Assembly: GCF_040273735.1 (NCBI RefSeq)
Contig: NZ_JBELZM010000008.1
Coordinates: forward strand, 62,001-126,000
Direction of reading: 5' to 3'
Length of the DNA stretch: 64,000 nt
Origin: Solibacillus sp040273735
GTDB lineage: Bacteria; Bacillota; Bacilli; Bacillales_A; Planococcaceae
This document shows positions 8,756-17,725 of the stretch, in pieces. The notes under the pieces are model-generated. The model made no database searches. It saw only the letters and a list, made by a program, of their open reading frames with translations, and was not told where the DNA came from. The position numbers and the translations under genes were made by a program. How positions within the stretch are numbered: the stretch's first letter is position 1; the number at the start of each line of letters is the position of its first letter.

Positions 8756-9313
8756 ATGAAAACTGAACAACAATATTTTGAAGAGAGCACATCAATGAAG
8801 GCATATATGGACGCAATGTCTCAATTGAAAGAACAAAGCTTTGCGATTTATGAGCACTTTGAACTTCCTGAAGATTCGGCTTTTCTTGAAAAACTGAAAA
8901 ATGCCAATATCCATATTTTAGCGATTACGGAAGACTGGTGCGGTGATGCGATGATTAACAACCCAATCATCCGTAAAGTAGCGGAAGCGGCAGATGTGGA
9001 AATTCGTACGGCTTTACGTGATGCGGATACAGAGTTGATCGACCGTTATTTAACAAATGGCGGACGAGCTATTCCAATGTATTTAATTTTAAATGAAGCA
9101 GGGGAAGTAATTACAACTTGGGGACCACGTGCACCGCAATTACAGCAGCTTGTAACTGATTTACGTGCAACATTACCGGATAAGGAAGATCCTTCTTTTG
9201 AAGAAGCACAAAAAGCTGTTTACGAAAATATGCGCGGACAATATGTAAACGATTCAAAGCTGTGGAGCTACGTATATGAAGATTTTAAAAATAAAGTAAG
9301 CGCAGCGATATAA
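8756..9313 (+). CDS. Thioredoxin-fold protein with a degenerate active site
   Basis: A 185-residue cytosolic protein of the thioredoxin_9-like family. The region ILAITEDWCGDAMINNP occupies the position of the thioredoxin active site, but the second cysteine of CxxC is replaced (WCGDA). A cis-proline-like segment (RAIPMYLIL) is retained. It may act through a single cysteine, or not as a disulphide reductase at all. The ATG at 8756 has AAAGGTGG 7 bases upstream; a start six codons earlier would overlap that site. It is a single-gene unit ended by a strong hairpin. Confidence 0.75.
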   Translation: MKTEQQYFEESTSMKAYMDAMSQLKEQSFAIYEHFELPEDSAFLEKLKNANIHILAITEDWCGDAMINNPIIRKVAEAADVEIRTALRDADTELIDRYLTNGGRAIPMYLILNEAGEVITTWGPRAPQLQQLVTDLRATLPDKEDPSFEEAQKAVYENMRGQYVNDSKLWSYVYEDFKNKVSAAI

Positions 9314-9338
9314 TTTTACTTTACCTGTTACTTTTATG

Positions 9339-9373
9339 AGTTCTTACTATATAATATAGTAGGAACTTTTTTC
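9339..9373 (+). terminator. Terminator of the thioredoxin-like gene
   Basis: Stem AGTTC-TACTATAT / ATATAGTA-GAACT around a short loop, followed by a run of T. Confidence 0.8.
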
Positions 9374-9488
9374 TATTTTAAACGTATTATTGAAGAGAAT
9401 ATTCTTGATACTATTGTTGCTTTTCTAAAACAGACAGCAGTATACTTTGGACAGGATGAAAAATATAATTAATCAGGATGAGATCAAA

Positions 9489-10415
9489 ATGAAAAGAGCG
9501 AGAATTATATATAACCCAACTTCGGGTCGTGAAGCATTTAAGAGGCATCTTCCGGAAGTATTAGAGAAACTCGAAATAGCCGGATATGAAACTTCATGCC
9601 ATGCAACGACAGGCGAAGGTGATGCAACAAAAGCTGCTATCGAAGCCGTGAGACGCGAATTTGATGTTGTAATTGCGGTAGGCGGTGACGGTACATTAAA
9701 TGAGGTAGTCGCAGGTGTTAGTCAATGCGAAAAACGTCCAAAGCTTGGTTTGATTCCAATGGGGACGACAAATGACTTTGCACGGGCAGTTCGTATTCCA
9801 CGAAATGTCGAGGAAGCGCTGAACATTATTCTTGCTGGGGACACAATACCTGTGGATGTCGGTATTTTGAATGAAGACCGCTACTTCATTAACATTGCTG
9901 CAGGCGGGCGAATCACCGAGCTGACATACGAAGTCCCGAGCAGAATGAAAACGGTACTTGGTCAAATGGCGTATTATTTGAAGGCGATTGAAATGATTCC
10001 TTCCATTAAAGCGACACATATGAGAATCCAAATGGATGACGAAGAGTTTGATGGTAAAGCGATGATGTTTTTATGTGGCTTAACAAATTCAGTAGGCGGT
10101 TTCGAAAAAATTGCACCCGATGCATCGATCAATGACGGGCTGTTTACCGTTATGATTTTAAAGGAATGCAATATTGCGGATTTCATACGTATTGCTTCAC
10201 TTGCATTACGTGGTGAGCATTTATCCGACGAGCGTGTTATTTACCGAAAAGCAAGCCGTGTTGTCGTAACATCCGATCAGGAAGTTCATTTAAACCTGGA
10301 TGGAGAGTATGGCGGCGATGCACCGGCAGTTTTCCAAAATTTAAAACGACATATTGAAATATTTGTGCCAATCGATAAAATTCGCGAAATTGAAACGGAT
10401 GAAGAAGTAATTTAA
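9489..10415 (+). CDS. dgkB: Diacylglycerol kinase DgkB
   Basis: Phosphorylates diacylglycerol to phosphatidic acid, recycling the lipid left by lipoteichoic acid synthesis; acts at the inner membrane face. The 308-residue length is close to B. subtilis DgkB. It has the DAGK catalytic signature GGDGTLNEV after an N-terminal IIYNPTSG motif, and DLDGE-like residues near the C terminus (NLDGEYGGD). I prefer the ATG at 9489, where homologues begin (MKRARIIYNP), with AGGATGAG 7 bases upstream; an in-frame TTG lies 14 codons earlier. In B. subtilis dgkB sits directly before rlmCD; here a repeat array and a chemoreceptor gene lie between them. Confidence 0.9.
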   Translation: MKRARIIYNPTSGREAFKRHLPEVLEKLEIAGYETSCHATTGEGDATKAAIEAVRREFDVVIAVGGDGTLNEVVAGVSQCEKRPKLGLIPMGTTNDFARAVRIPRNVEEALNIILAGDTIPVDVGILNEDRYFINIAAGGRITELTYEVPSRMKTVLGQMAYYLKAIEMIPSIKATHMRIQMDDEEFDGKAMMFLCGLTNSVGGFEKIAPDASINDGLFTVMILKECNIADFIRIASLALRGEHLSDERVIYRKASRVVVTSDQEVHLNLDGEYGGDAPAVFQNLKRHIEIFVPIDKIREIETDEEVI

Positions 10416-10457
10416 CTCAAACTTGCAAGGGTAGTGGAATGCCCTTGTGAGTTTTTT
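10414..10457 (+). terminator. Terminator of dgkB
   Basis: AACTC and GCAAGGG pair with GCCCTTG and GAGTT around a short loop, followed by seven T. Confidence 0.8.
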
Positions 10458-10503
10458 TGTTTTTGGGAGAGGAATCGGGGGTGGGGGAACGAGCTTAGCA
10501 GAT

Positions 10504-10798
10504 TTCTAATATATCGCTTAATTGTTCTAATAAAATAAATTAAGTTCTAATAAAAGGCGGAAGTTCTAATATATCGGCTTGTTCTTCTAATATCGGGCCT
10601 AGATGTTCAAATAAACGGACCTAATTTTCTAATATCCTTTTAACATTTTCTAAAGCACCCAATTGTTCTAATATCCGTATACTCTCATTAGAAAGATCAC
10701 CTTAAACAACCTGTAGAAAGCCTCTTTTATAATTTCTCCCTCAACTTTTCTAATAAACGGAAAATTGCTCTAATATCCCACAAGAAACGTCTAAAAAA
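10504..10798. repeat. Degenerate tandem array of about 21-bp units (TTCTAATA...CGG)
   Basis: The hexamer TTCTAA or a one-base variant starts at 10504, 10525, 10545, 10564, 10585, 10606, 10627, 10648 and 10666, then at 10748, 10768 and 10789. Steps are 21, 20, 19, 21, 21, 21, 21, 18 and then 20, 21. The gap from 10666 to 10748 is about four periods and contains an inverted copy (TTAGAA at 10688). The core reads roughly TTCTAATATATCGG or TTCTAATAAACGG, followed by a variable tail often ending in TTG. Step lengths that are not multiples of three, and in-frame stops on both strands, argue against coding. It lies between dgkB and a chemoreceptor gene, where B. subtilis has rlmCD directly. Confidence 0.85.
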
Positions 10799-10836
10799 CC
10801 TCCACTTTAACAAGTAAAAACCGTTAAAGTGAAGGT
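10798..10836 (-). terminator. Terminator of the chemoreceptor gene
   Basis: Reading the minus strand, CTTCACTTTAAC pairs with GTTAAAGTGGAGG across an 11-base loop, and TTTTTT follows. Confidence 0.8.
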
Positions 10837-10855
10837 GATTTAGAATCAATTCATT

Positions 10856-12541
10856 CTACAATGTAAATTTATCTATGCTTTGTTGGAGCTGTTTTGCCTG
10901 ATTAGCTAAACGTTTAGATAGTTCTTCCATTTCAATGACAATTTCAGATTGAAGTTGAGTTGCATTGGCTACTTGATCTACATCCACCATCGTTTTTTCT
11001 GTACCGTGCGAAATTTCGATGACTGATGCGGCAACTTCTTCAGAGCTTGCTGAAATTTGCTGTGATGTAGCAGAAATATGTTCTACACGCTCCGTTATAC
11101 TGTAAATATTGTCGGTAATCGTATGGAATGACTGACCGGCACGATCGATGACAACAACGCCATCATTTGCATACTTGAGACTGCTTTCCACCGCTTCGCC
11201 AACATTTTGGGAATTGTGCTGAATTGTTTCGGTTAAATGCACAATTTCATTTGCCGACTTTTTGGATTGCTCCGCGAGTTTGCGGACTTCATCTGCTACA
11301 ACAGCAAAGCCTTTCCCATGTTCACCAGCTCTAGCTGCTTCAATGGCAGCATTCAAGGCAAGCAGATTAGTCTGATCCGCGATATCGGTAATAGCTTTCG
11401 TAATTGTACTGATTTGTCCAGACTGTTCGATTAAGACACTTGAAAGGTTGGAAATCGATTGAGTCGATGCATGTACTGTTTCCATTTGATGCATCGCTTC
11501 ATCAATAATTTTTACCCCATCATTAGCAAACTGCGTTAACGTGAGAGCACCACTATGCAGGTCCTGTGTTGAACGTGCAATCGAATTAATCCCCTGTGCC
11601 GTCTCATCTACAGCAAGCGCGCTTTCATTTGCTCCAATTGTCATCGATGAGGCTGTCTGTGCAGTATGCTCGATCAGTTCTTTAATATGAGCTGTTTCCG
11701 AGGAAATCGTCCCACTATTTTTCATAAGAGCATCCGCCGAATTACTAAGCTGATTTGCATTTTGCTGAATACTTATTAATAAATCCTCAAAATTCCGCTG
11801 TAATGAAATGAATGCATTCGACAGCATACCGAATTCATCATTTGTGTGAACTGGTTTATGTAAAACTTTAATGTTTCCATCTGCGATTTGTTCCAGATCA
11901 TTTGTAATGGATTGGAGTCGCAATGTAATGCCGTATTTCGTATAGATCATATAAAAGCCTATGAGAATAAGCGTAATAATAATGAATATAATCGACAAAA
12001 TCGTAGAAAGTGAGATCATGTCTTTCGTATTGTTTACCACTTTATCAAGCTCTTTGTTTTCGATTTGTTCCACTTTTTCCGCGAGTTCGCTCGTGAATAC
12101 GCTCGTATATGTATAATCGCCATTCACCATTGAAAGAGCGGATGAAATATCACGTGCCTGTACAGATGAGATGACCTTATCCATTTGCTCCGCGATTATT
12201 TCTGACTGATCCTTTAAATTAGTAATAACCGGTGTAGCTTCTGCTAAAATATTTTCAACTTGTACATCCTCAATTAATTGAACGAGGCTTGTTGTATGGC
12301 TGTTTAGTAAATCCAAGTTGTTTTGAGAAGGGTCTACCGCATAAGCACGTGCATAAATCCCTTGCGATAATATGTGCTGCTGAATATCATTAATACGCGT
12401 AACCTGTGCCATCTGTACATCAACGGCTTTGGAAACTTCATCGCCAATACGGAAAAACTGAACGGTTGCAAATCCGATTGAAAGTAGAAGAATCGTCCCG
12501 ATTAAAATAAAGCCAATATTAAGTTTTTTGCGAACTGACAT
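10856..12541 (-). CDS. Methyl-accepting chemotaxis protein (four-helix-bundle sensor)
   Basis: Membrane chemoreceptor, 561 residues. Membrane segments are at about 9-30 and 178-199, enclosing an extracellular helical domain of about 145 residues, the size of a 4HB_MCP sensor. HAMP covers about 200-255. The signalling hairpin tip, NAAIEAARAGEHGKGFAVVA, is near residues 398-417 and would bind CheA/CheW. AAGGAG precedes the ATG. The gene stands alone between dgkB and rlmCD, which are neighbours in B. subtilis, so it is probably an insertion in this lineage. The ligand is unknown. Confidence 0.9.
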   Translation of the reverse strand: MSVRKKLNIGFILIGTILLLSIGFATVQFFRIGDEVSKAVDVQMAQVTRINDIQQHILSQGIYARAYAVDPSQNNLDLLNSHTTSLVQLIEDVQVENILAEATPVITNLKDQSEIIAEQMDKVISSVQARDISSALSMVNGDYTYTSVFTSELAEKVEQIENKELDKVVNNTKDMISLSTILSIIFIIITLILIGFYMIYTKYGITLRLQSITNDLEQIADGNIKVLHKPVHTNDEFGMLSNAFISLQRNFEDLLISIQQNANQLSNSADALMKNSGTISSETAHIKELIEHTAQTASSMTIGANESALAVDETAQGINSIARSTQDLHSGALTLTQFANDGVKIIDEAMHQMETVHASTQSISNLSSVLIEQSGQISTITKAITDIADQTNLLALNAAIEAARAGEHGKGFAVVADEVRKLAEQSKKSANEIVHLTETIQHNSQNVGEAVESSLKYANDGVVVIDRAGQSFHTITDNIYSITERVEHISATSQQISASSEEVAASVIEISHGTEKTMVDVDQVANATQLQSEIVIEMEELSKRLANQAKQLQQSIDKFTL

Positions 12542-12724
12542 GTTTTTTCTTCTCCTTGAAATTAATAGAATTATTAGAGCTATAAGGTAAATTATATAGG
12601 CAATACTTACTGAATACTAGAACAAAAGTAATAATTGGAATTAATCAGAACATTGGTAGAAAGTATAATAAGTGCAAAATATATGGAGCGTGGTACAATA
12701 AAGTGATTGAAATGAGAGGAAGAA

Positions 12725-14095
12725 ATGAACATGTCTGCACCAATTAAAAAAAATGATCGTCAAACAGTTTATATAGAAGATTTAACACATGATGGCAATG
12801 GCGTCGCGAAAATTGATGGCTATCCATTATTTATACAAGGGGCACTTCCTGGAGAAACTGCCGAGATTCATGTTATGAAAACATTAAAGAATTACGGCTT
12901 TGCAAAAGTAATAAATATACTGGAAAAGTCGCCTGATCGTGTAGAAGCGCCATGTGTCTATTTCGCGCAATGCGGCGGATGCCAATTACAGCATCTTTCG
13001 TATGAGGGACAATTAAAATGGAAGCAAAATATGGTTGCAAATGTGATGAAGCGTCTTGGTAAAATCGATGCACCTGTCCTTCCGGTAAAAGGGATGGAAG
13101 AGCCTTGGCATTATCGCAACAAATCACAAATACCTTTCGCGCAAAACGAGGCGGGGCAGATGGTGTCAGGCTTCTATAAAACGAAGTCACACTCAATCGT
13201 TGATATGGAACGTTGTTTGATTCAAACAGGGGAAGCCGATGTTGTCATGGCAGATTTGAAACGTGAATTAGAGATTTTAGGTGTGCGTCCATATGATGAA
13301 AAATCCCATCAAGGCATGCTGCGTCATGTTGTCGTTCGTAAAGGGCGTGCAACAGGCGAAGTGATGGTCGTGCTTGTAACAAAGTCTAAGAAATTCCCGC
13401 AGGCCAGTGCGGCAATCGAAAAAATCCGAGCGCTTATTCCTAATGTCACTTCCATTGTGCAAAATGTTAATGGCGAGAAAACAAATGTAATTTTCGGCAA
13501 TGATACATTCACGCTTTGGGGCAAGGATACAATTGAAGATGCAATCGGCAATGTCCGCTTTGAAATTTCGGCACGCTCGTTTTATCAAGTCAACCCTGTT
13601 CAAACAGAAGTGCTTTATAAACAAGCACTCGATTATGCACAGCTGACAGGCAATGAGCGCGTAATCGACGCATACTGCGGCATCGGATCCATTTCACTGT
13701 TTTTAGCCCAAAAGGCTGGTCATGTAATGGGCGTTGAAATTGTCGAGCAGGCAATCGAAGACGCAAAACGCAATGCCGCACTAAATGGCTTTACAAACAC
13801 ATATTTCGAAGCAGGTCCGGCAGAGGAAGTCATTCCCCGCTGGTACAAAGAAGGTAAAGAAGCAGATGTATTAGTAGTCGATCCACCGCGTAAAGGCTGT
13901 GATGAAGCGTTACTGAATACGATTATCGAACAAAAACCGAAGCGTGTAGTATACGTATCATGCAACCCTGCAACACTTGCCCGTGATCTCCGCATTTTAG
14001 AAGATGGCGGCTATAAAACGCAGGAAGTACAGCCGGTCGATATGTTCCCGCACACGACACATTGTGAAGCGGTAGCCTGGCTTGAACTAACCTAA
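12725..14095 (+). CDS. rlmCD: 23S rRNA (uracil-5-)-methyltransferase RlmCD
   Basis: SAM-dependent enzyme that methylates uridines in 23S rRNA (U747 and U1939 for the B. subtilis enzyme). 456 residues. A TRAM RNA-binding domain covers about 10-70 (VYIEDLTHDGNGVAKIDGYP). Cysteines for a 4Fe-4S cluster follow in CVYFAQCGGCQLQH with a later cysteine near MERCL. The methyltransferase fold has DAYCGIGSISLFLA, the DPPRKGCD loop, and the catalytic cysteine in YVSCNPATLARD. Two ATGs two codons apart (12725, 12731) share AGAGGA; the second has the better spacing. A strong bidirectional terminator follows. Confidence 0.93.
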   Translation: MNMSAPIKKNDRQTVYIEDLTHDGNGVAKIDGYPLFIQGALPGETAEIHVMKTLKNYGFAKVINILEKSPDRVEAPCVYFAQCGGCQLQHLSYEGQLKWKQNMVANVMKRLGKIDAPVLPVKGMEEPWHYRNKSQIPFAQNEAGQMVSGFYKTKSHSIVDMERCLIQTGEADVVMADLKRELEILGVRPYDEKSHQGMLRHVVVRKGRATGEVMVVLVTKSKKFPQASAAIEKIRALIPNVTSIVQNVNGEKTNVIFGNDTFTLWGKDTIEDAIGNVRFEISARSFYQVNPVQTEVLYKQALDYAQLTGNERVIDAYCGIGSISLFLAQKAGHVMGVEIVEQAIEDAKRNAALNGFTNTYFEAGPAEEVIPRWYKEGKEADVLVVDPPRKGCDEALLNTIIEQKPKRVVYVSCNPATLARDLRILEDGGYKTQEVQPVDMFPHTTHCEAVAWLELT

Positions 14096-14112
14096 TGTGT
14101 GTTATTTAAAAT

Positions 14113-14166
14113 CTAAAAAGCAGAAAGTTTAAAAATGCGATAACGCGCTTTTAAACCTTCTGCTTT
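14113..14166. terminator. Bidirectional terminator after rlmCD
   Basis: AAAAGCAGAA-GTTTAAAA pairs with TTTTAAAC-TTCTGCTTTT, with A and T runs on both sides. It serves rlmCD and possibly the converging TetR gene. Confidence 0.85.
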
Positions 14167-14244
14167 TACTTTTATCTGCACTAATAAAGTGTCACTAGTT
14201 GTTGCATTGGCTGTTAATGAAAAAATATTTATAGAAAGGATTAC

Positions 14245-14847
14245 TTATAGTTTATCTCTTTCTACATCATTTATGATAAACCCCTTAGCCATCGTTTTTA
14301 AAATACTGATAAGACGTTGTGTCATTTCACCAGGAGTTGCGTCAAAATCTTGTGCAATCCAGTCTGTTATTAGGCCTGCTGTTCCGTAAGCCATATAGCG
14401 CTTTTGAGAATAATCATCTACAGATGGTATGCCGTACAGTATTTCAAATTTCGATGTTAGCAAACTAAATATCGCTTCTGGAAGTTGCTGATGCATATAT
14501 GGTAGCGTGTCTTCTAAAAGTAGTAAAGTAAAGTAATTACGGTGATCATATATATAATAAAGTAGGTCAAAAGAGTTTGTCGTTAATGTTTTTACGTCTA
14601 CATGGCTTTTACTTTCGTATTTTGACATACTGTAATGCTGTATGTCTTCAAATTTTTCTTCCAATAATTCTTCAACAAGTTCGTATATATTTTTATAGTA
14701 TAAATAAAAGGTAGTTCTATTATATTGGGCATAATCAACAACGTCTGTTACTGTGACTGAACTAAAACCTTTTTTATGTACCATTTCGATAAACGCATTT
14801 TTTAAGAAGCTTTTTGTTCTTAAAGCTTGAGGTGAATTGGATTTCAT
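14245..14847 (-). CDS. TetR-family transcriptional regulator
   Basis: A 200-residue repressor-type protein. The N-terminal helix-turn-helix is at residues 10-55 (FSSVTVTDVVDYAQYNRTTF, YLYYKN), and the C-terminal part resembles the TetR_C_8 group near DhaS-type regulators. AGGAGAAAG lies before the ATG. It is divergent from two SDR genes, so it most likely controls that unit and itself. The shared region contains the paired element AAAACTGT (about 14931 and 14951), the second within CTAAAACTGTTAG, which is a candidate operator. The inducer is not evident. Confidence 0.85.
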   Translation of the reverse strand: MKSNSPQALRTKSFLKNAFIEMVHKKGFSSVTVTDVVDYAQYNRTTFYLYYKNIYELVEELLEEKFEDIQHYSMSKYESKSHVDVKTLTTNSFDLLYYIYDHRNYFTLLLLEDTLPYMHQQLPEAIFSLLTSKFEILYGIPSVDDYSQKRYMAYGTAGLITDWIAQDFDATPGEMTQRLISILKTMAKGFIINDVERDKL

Positions 14848-14930
14848 ATTAACTTTCTCCTACTCTTCAACAGATTGAATAAAAATGTTGATTTCTTCGA
14901 CATTATAACAAATATTAAGGATGGAATACA

Positions 14931-14965
14931 AAACTGTAGCTTAGTACACTAAAACTGTTAGTAAA
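14931..14965. promoter_or_regulatory. Candidate TetR operator: repeated AAAACTGT elements
   Basis: Two AAAACTGT copies occur 20 bases apart; the second lies in the near-palindrome CTAAAACTGTTAG. They sit just upstream of the SDR ribosome binding site in the divergent region. Confidence 0.35.
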
Positions 14966-14986
14966 CATAGTTTGGGAGGCAATCAT

Positions 14987-15757
14987 ATGAGATTTGAAAA
15001 CAAAGCAATCATTATTACTGGTGCAGCAGGCGGCATCGGGAGAGAAATCGCACGTAAACTTGCAGGCGAGGGCGCAAAGTTAACTTTAGTTGATTTAAAT
15101 GAAGCAGCTGTGAAAGCGGTTGCAGAAGAGTTAGTATTAGCTGAAGATCGCGTTCTAACGTTAAAAGCGGATGTATCTAAAGAAGCAGACGTAAAAAATT
15201 ATGTGGATCAAACAGTAGAGAAATTCGGTCGTATTGATGGATTTGTGAATAATGCAGGTGTAGAAGGTCCAGCAAAAGCTATCGAAGATATCACAGAATT
15301 AGATTTTGATTTCGTATATGGCATTAACGTAAAAGGTGCATTTTATGGCTTAAAATACGTACTACCAGTTATGAAAAAGCAAGAAACAGGTTCGATTGTA
15401 AACATGGCTTCGGTAGCCGGTTTAATCGGTGCTCCACAAATGATGCTTTATAACTCATCAAAACATGCATTAATGGGGATCAATAAAGTAGCTGCTTTAG
15501 AAGCTGCACCATTTAATGTACGAGTAAATACAGTAAATCCAGGTGTAATCAATACTAAAATGATGCGCCAAATCGAGTCGAAAGTTGCTCCAGGTGCTGC
15601 AGATGCCGCTCAATCAGCATACGCAGAAGCAGTTCCAATGAAGCGCTACGGTGAGGCTCATGAGGTAGCAAACTTAACGGCATTCTTATTATCTGATGAA
15701 GCATCTTATATTAACTCTTCATCATACACAATTGATGGTGCATTATATAACGTATAA
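14987..15757 (+). CDS. SDR-family NAD(P)-dependent oxidoreductase (first of a pair)
   Basis: Classical short-chain dehydrogenase, 256 residues. It has the cofactor motif TGAAGGIG near residue 11, NNAG at about 85, and the catalytic Ser...Tyr-x-x-x-Lys, although the tyrosine position reads YNSSK in MLYNSSKHALMGINK. Asp37 in VDLN favours NAD(H). The ATG at 14987 has GGGAGG 7 bases upstream; an in-frame TTG overlaps the ribosome binding site and is rejected. It shares an operon and clear sequence similarity with the next SDR gene, suggesting a duplication, and both are probably repressed by the divergent TetR protein. The substrate is unknown. Confidence 0.88.
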   Translation: MRFENKAIIITGAAGGIGREIARKLAGEGAKLTLVDLNEAAVKAVAEELVLAEDRVLTLKADVSKEADVKNYVDQTVEKFGRIDGFVNNAGVEGPAKAIEDITELDFDFVYGINVKGAFYGLKYVLPVMKKQETGSIVNMASVAGLIGAPQMMLYNSSKHALMGINKVAALEAAPFNVRVNTVNPGVINTKMMRQIESKVAPGAADAAQSAYAEAVPMKRYGEAHEVANLTAFLLSDEASYINSSSYTIDGALYNV

Positions 15758-15817
15758 TCAGAAGCATTATTCACGAATGAATGTGTAAAATAACAAGCAC
15801 TCTTGGAGGAGAAAAGT

Positions 15818-16600
15818 ATGAAACGTTTTGAAGATAAAGTAGTAATCATTACAGGTGCAGGTTCAGGTCTTGGACAATCGGCAACACTTCAATTGGCAGA
15901 AGAAGGAGCTAAGCTTGTATTAGTAGACCTTAATGGAGCAGGCTTAAAAGAAACTGAAGAAAAAGTTTTGGCAATTGCTCCTCAAGCGGAAACATTATTA
16001 ATTACAGCTAACGTAGCAGACGAAAATGCTGTAAAAAGTTTTGTGGATGCAACGGTTAAGAAGTTTGGGAAAATCGATGGATTCTTCAACAATGCAGGAA
16101 TCGAAGGAAAGCAAAACTTAACAGAAGACTTCGATATAGATGAATTCCAAAAGGTTGTTTCGATTAACTTAAATGGCGTATTTTATGGCATGAAATACGT
16201 ATTAAAAGTGATGAAAGAGCAAGGCTATGGGTCAATCGTTAATACGGCTTCTGTTGGAGGAATTCGTGGTGTTGGTAATCAATCAGGTTATGCTGCATCG
16301 AAGCACGGCGTTGTCGGTTTAACACGCAACTCAGCAATTGAATATGGTCAATATGGCGTTTCTATTAAAGCAATTGCACCAGGTGCAATCATGACACCAA
16401 TGGTTGAGGGCTCACTTCGTCAGATGGGTGGCGAAAATTGGGAAGAAGTAGGGAAAGAATTTGTTAAACCAAACCCAATGCGCCGCTTCGGTAAACCAGA
16501 AGAAGTTGGCTACTTAGTTGCATTCTTGCTTTCAAACCATGCAGACTTCATCAATGGTGTTATAGTACCGATTGATGGCGGTCAATCATATAAATATTAA
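15818..16600 (+). CDS. SDR-family NAD(P)-dependent oxidoreductase (second of a pair)
   Basis: Paralogue of the upstream SDR, 260 residues. Cofactor motif TGAGSGLG near residue 12, NNAG near 88, and the active site SVGGIRGVGNQSGYAASKHG with Tyr-x-x-x-Lys intact. The C-terminal IDGGQSYKY is typical of FabG-like enzymes. The ATG at 15818 has GGAGGAG 6 bases upstream. It is separated by 60 bases from the first SDR, with no terminator between, and is followed by a strong one. The pair may carry out successive or related oxidations. Confidence 0.9.
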   Translation: MKRFEDKVVIITGAGSGLGQSATLQLAEEGAKLVLVDLNGAGLKETEEKVLAIAPQAETLLITANVADENAVKSFVDATVKKFGKIDGFFNNAGIEGKQNLTEDFDIDEFQKVVSINLNGVFYGMKYVLKVMKEQGYGSIVNTASVGGIRGVGNQSGYAASKHGVVGLTRNSAIEYGQYGVSIKAIAPGAIMTPMVEGSLRQMGGENWEEVGKEFVKPNPMRRFGKPEEVGYLVAFLLSNHADFINGVIVPIDGGQSYKY

Positions 16601-16631
16601 TTGTAAATTTACAGGTATCAAATATTCAATA

Positions 16632-16671
16632 AAAGGATGGAATTGAGTTTATTCAATTCCATCCTTTTTAG
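16632..16671 (+). terminator. Terminator of the SDR pair
   Basis: AAAAGGATGGAATTG pairs perfectly with CAATTCCATCCTTTT, followed by T. Confidence 0.88.
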
Positions 16672-16809
16672 TTTGAAATGCGGTGGATTAGCGTGGTGGC
16701 TATTCACAGTACACAGGGTATTGGAGAAACACTTTAATACCTGATGGCGGTTTTCTTTGCGGAATATTTAAAGTAAACTATAAAAGATAAGGTCTATAGA
16801 ATATTAAAA

Positions 16810-16856
16810 ACGGGGCTATCCGAAAAGCATAATACTTTTTCGGATAGCCCCGTTCC
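16810..16856. terminator. Bidirectional terminator before the FNR-like gene
   Basis: A long stem, ACGGGGCTATCCGAAAA pairing with TTTTCGGATAGCCCCGT around about 10 bases. It probably ends transcripts of the minus-strand reductase. Confidence 0.8.
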
Positions 16857-16866
16857 ATGTAATCAT

Positions 16867-17583
16867 TTAAATTGTAGATTCAACCGGGAAGAAATTAGGT
16901 AATTGTCGTTCACGTTTATCAAGGACAATTTGTTCCGGTTTGATTCCTTGCTCACGCAACACGTCAATGTTTTGCATAATAAACTCGTCGCTGCCGACAA
17001 CATAAAATAGTCCGTCCTGATCTGCAGCAAGTTTTTTCGCTTCTTCATAGTAATCTTTTCGATTATCAACATACTGTGATGTGAAATTTTTATCAGGTGC
17101 AGATTCAAAAACATCAGTAAATAAGAAGTTTTTTGTTGAATCAATATTAAGAGAATGAATGCGATTGATGTTATCAGGGCGTTCCAAATAAGTAAGTACA
17201 AGCGGTCTGAACGTTGCAAGACCTACACCGGAAGATAATAAATAAATATTTTTATCTTCTCTTTTCAGCGGCACATTTGAATGAATTTTAAATAGTGCAA
17301 CTTTATCGCCGACTTTTAGATTTCTTAAAATCGATTTAAATTCAGAGCACAGTTCTCTTATGCGAGTTGTAATCCCGACAGTCTGCTCATTTGGTAATGT
17401 GGAGATGGACATATGGCGAACTAAGCTTTTATTAGGTTGATCACCAGCATTGAAACCTTCTAACGCAAGGTGTGTATGTGCACCTTCTTCCCATGTAAAG
17501 CCTTCAGGGAGATCCAGTAAAAACGTTTTAACTTCTGATGTTTCTTCAATAATTTTATTTATTTTCGTCCAGTATATTTGCAT
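16867..17583 (-). CDS. Ferredoxin-NADP reductase-superfamily FAD-binding oxidoreductase
   Basis: A 238-residue flavoprotein-like protein. The FAD-binding barrel shows RHMSISTLP, the place of the usual RxYS motif; the NAD-binding half starts with LLSSGVGLATFRPLV and ends near YVVGSDEFIMQNIDVLREQGI. No iron-sulphur domain is attached, so it would need a separate partner such as ferredoxin or flavodoxin. AAGGAG precedes the ATG. It is a single gene; a perfect 13-base palindrome lies about 95 bases upstream. Confidence 0.8.
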   Translation of the reverse strand: MQIYWTKINKIIEETSEVKTFLLDLPEGFTWEEGAHTHLALEGFNAGDQPNKSLVRHMSISTLPNEQTVGITTRIRELCSEFKSILRNLKVGDKVALFKIHSNVPLKREDKNIYLLSSGVGLATFRPLVLTYLERPDNINRIHSLNIDSTKNFLFTDVFESAPDKNFTSQYVDNRKDYYEEAKKLAADQDGLFYVVGSDEFIMQNIDVLREQGIKPEQIVLDKRERQLPNFFPVESTI

Positions 17584-17674
17584 AATGCATTCTCCTTAAG
17601 TAATGATTATTTTCTTTATAGTTATAGTATATCACAGGTGATAAACATTCTCATTTAAAAGTGTCCGTAATAGA

Positions 17675-17687
17675 TTAAACTGTTTAA
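17675..17687. promoter_or_regulatory. 13-base palindrome TTAAACTGTTTAA upstream of the reductase
   Basis: Perfect inverted repeat TTAAAC-T-GTTTAA in the region between the reductase and the MarR gene, a possible operator. Confidence 0.35.
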
Positions 17688-17725
17688 GTGTTAGATGCTC
17701 TAAGATCGTTCTCATAGTGTAAAGC

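Noticed and set aside
10504..10798. CRISPR array
   Set aside because: Units are short, degenerate and contiguous, with no constant spacers, and no cas genes are present.
10504..10798. Coding heptapeptide repeat
   Set aside because: Steps of 18-21 bases change the frame, and all frames on both strands hit stops inside the array.
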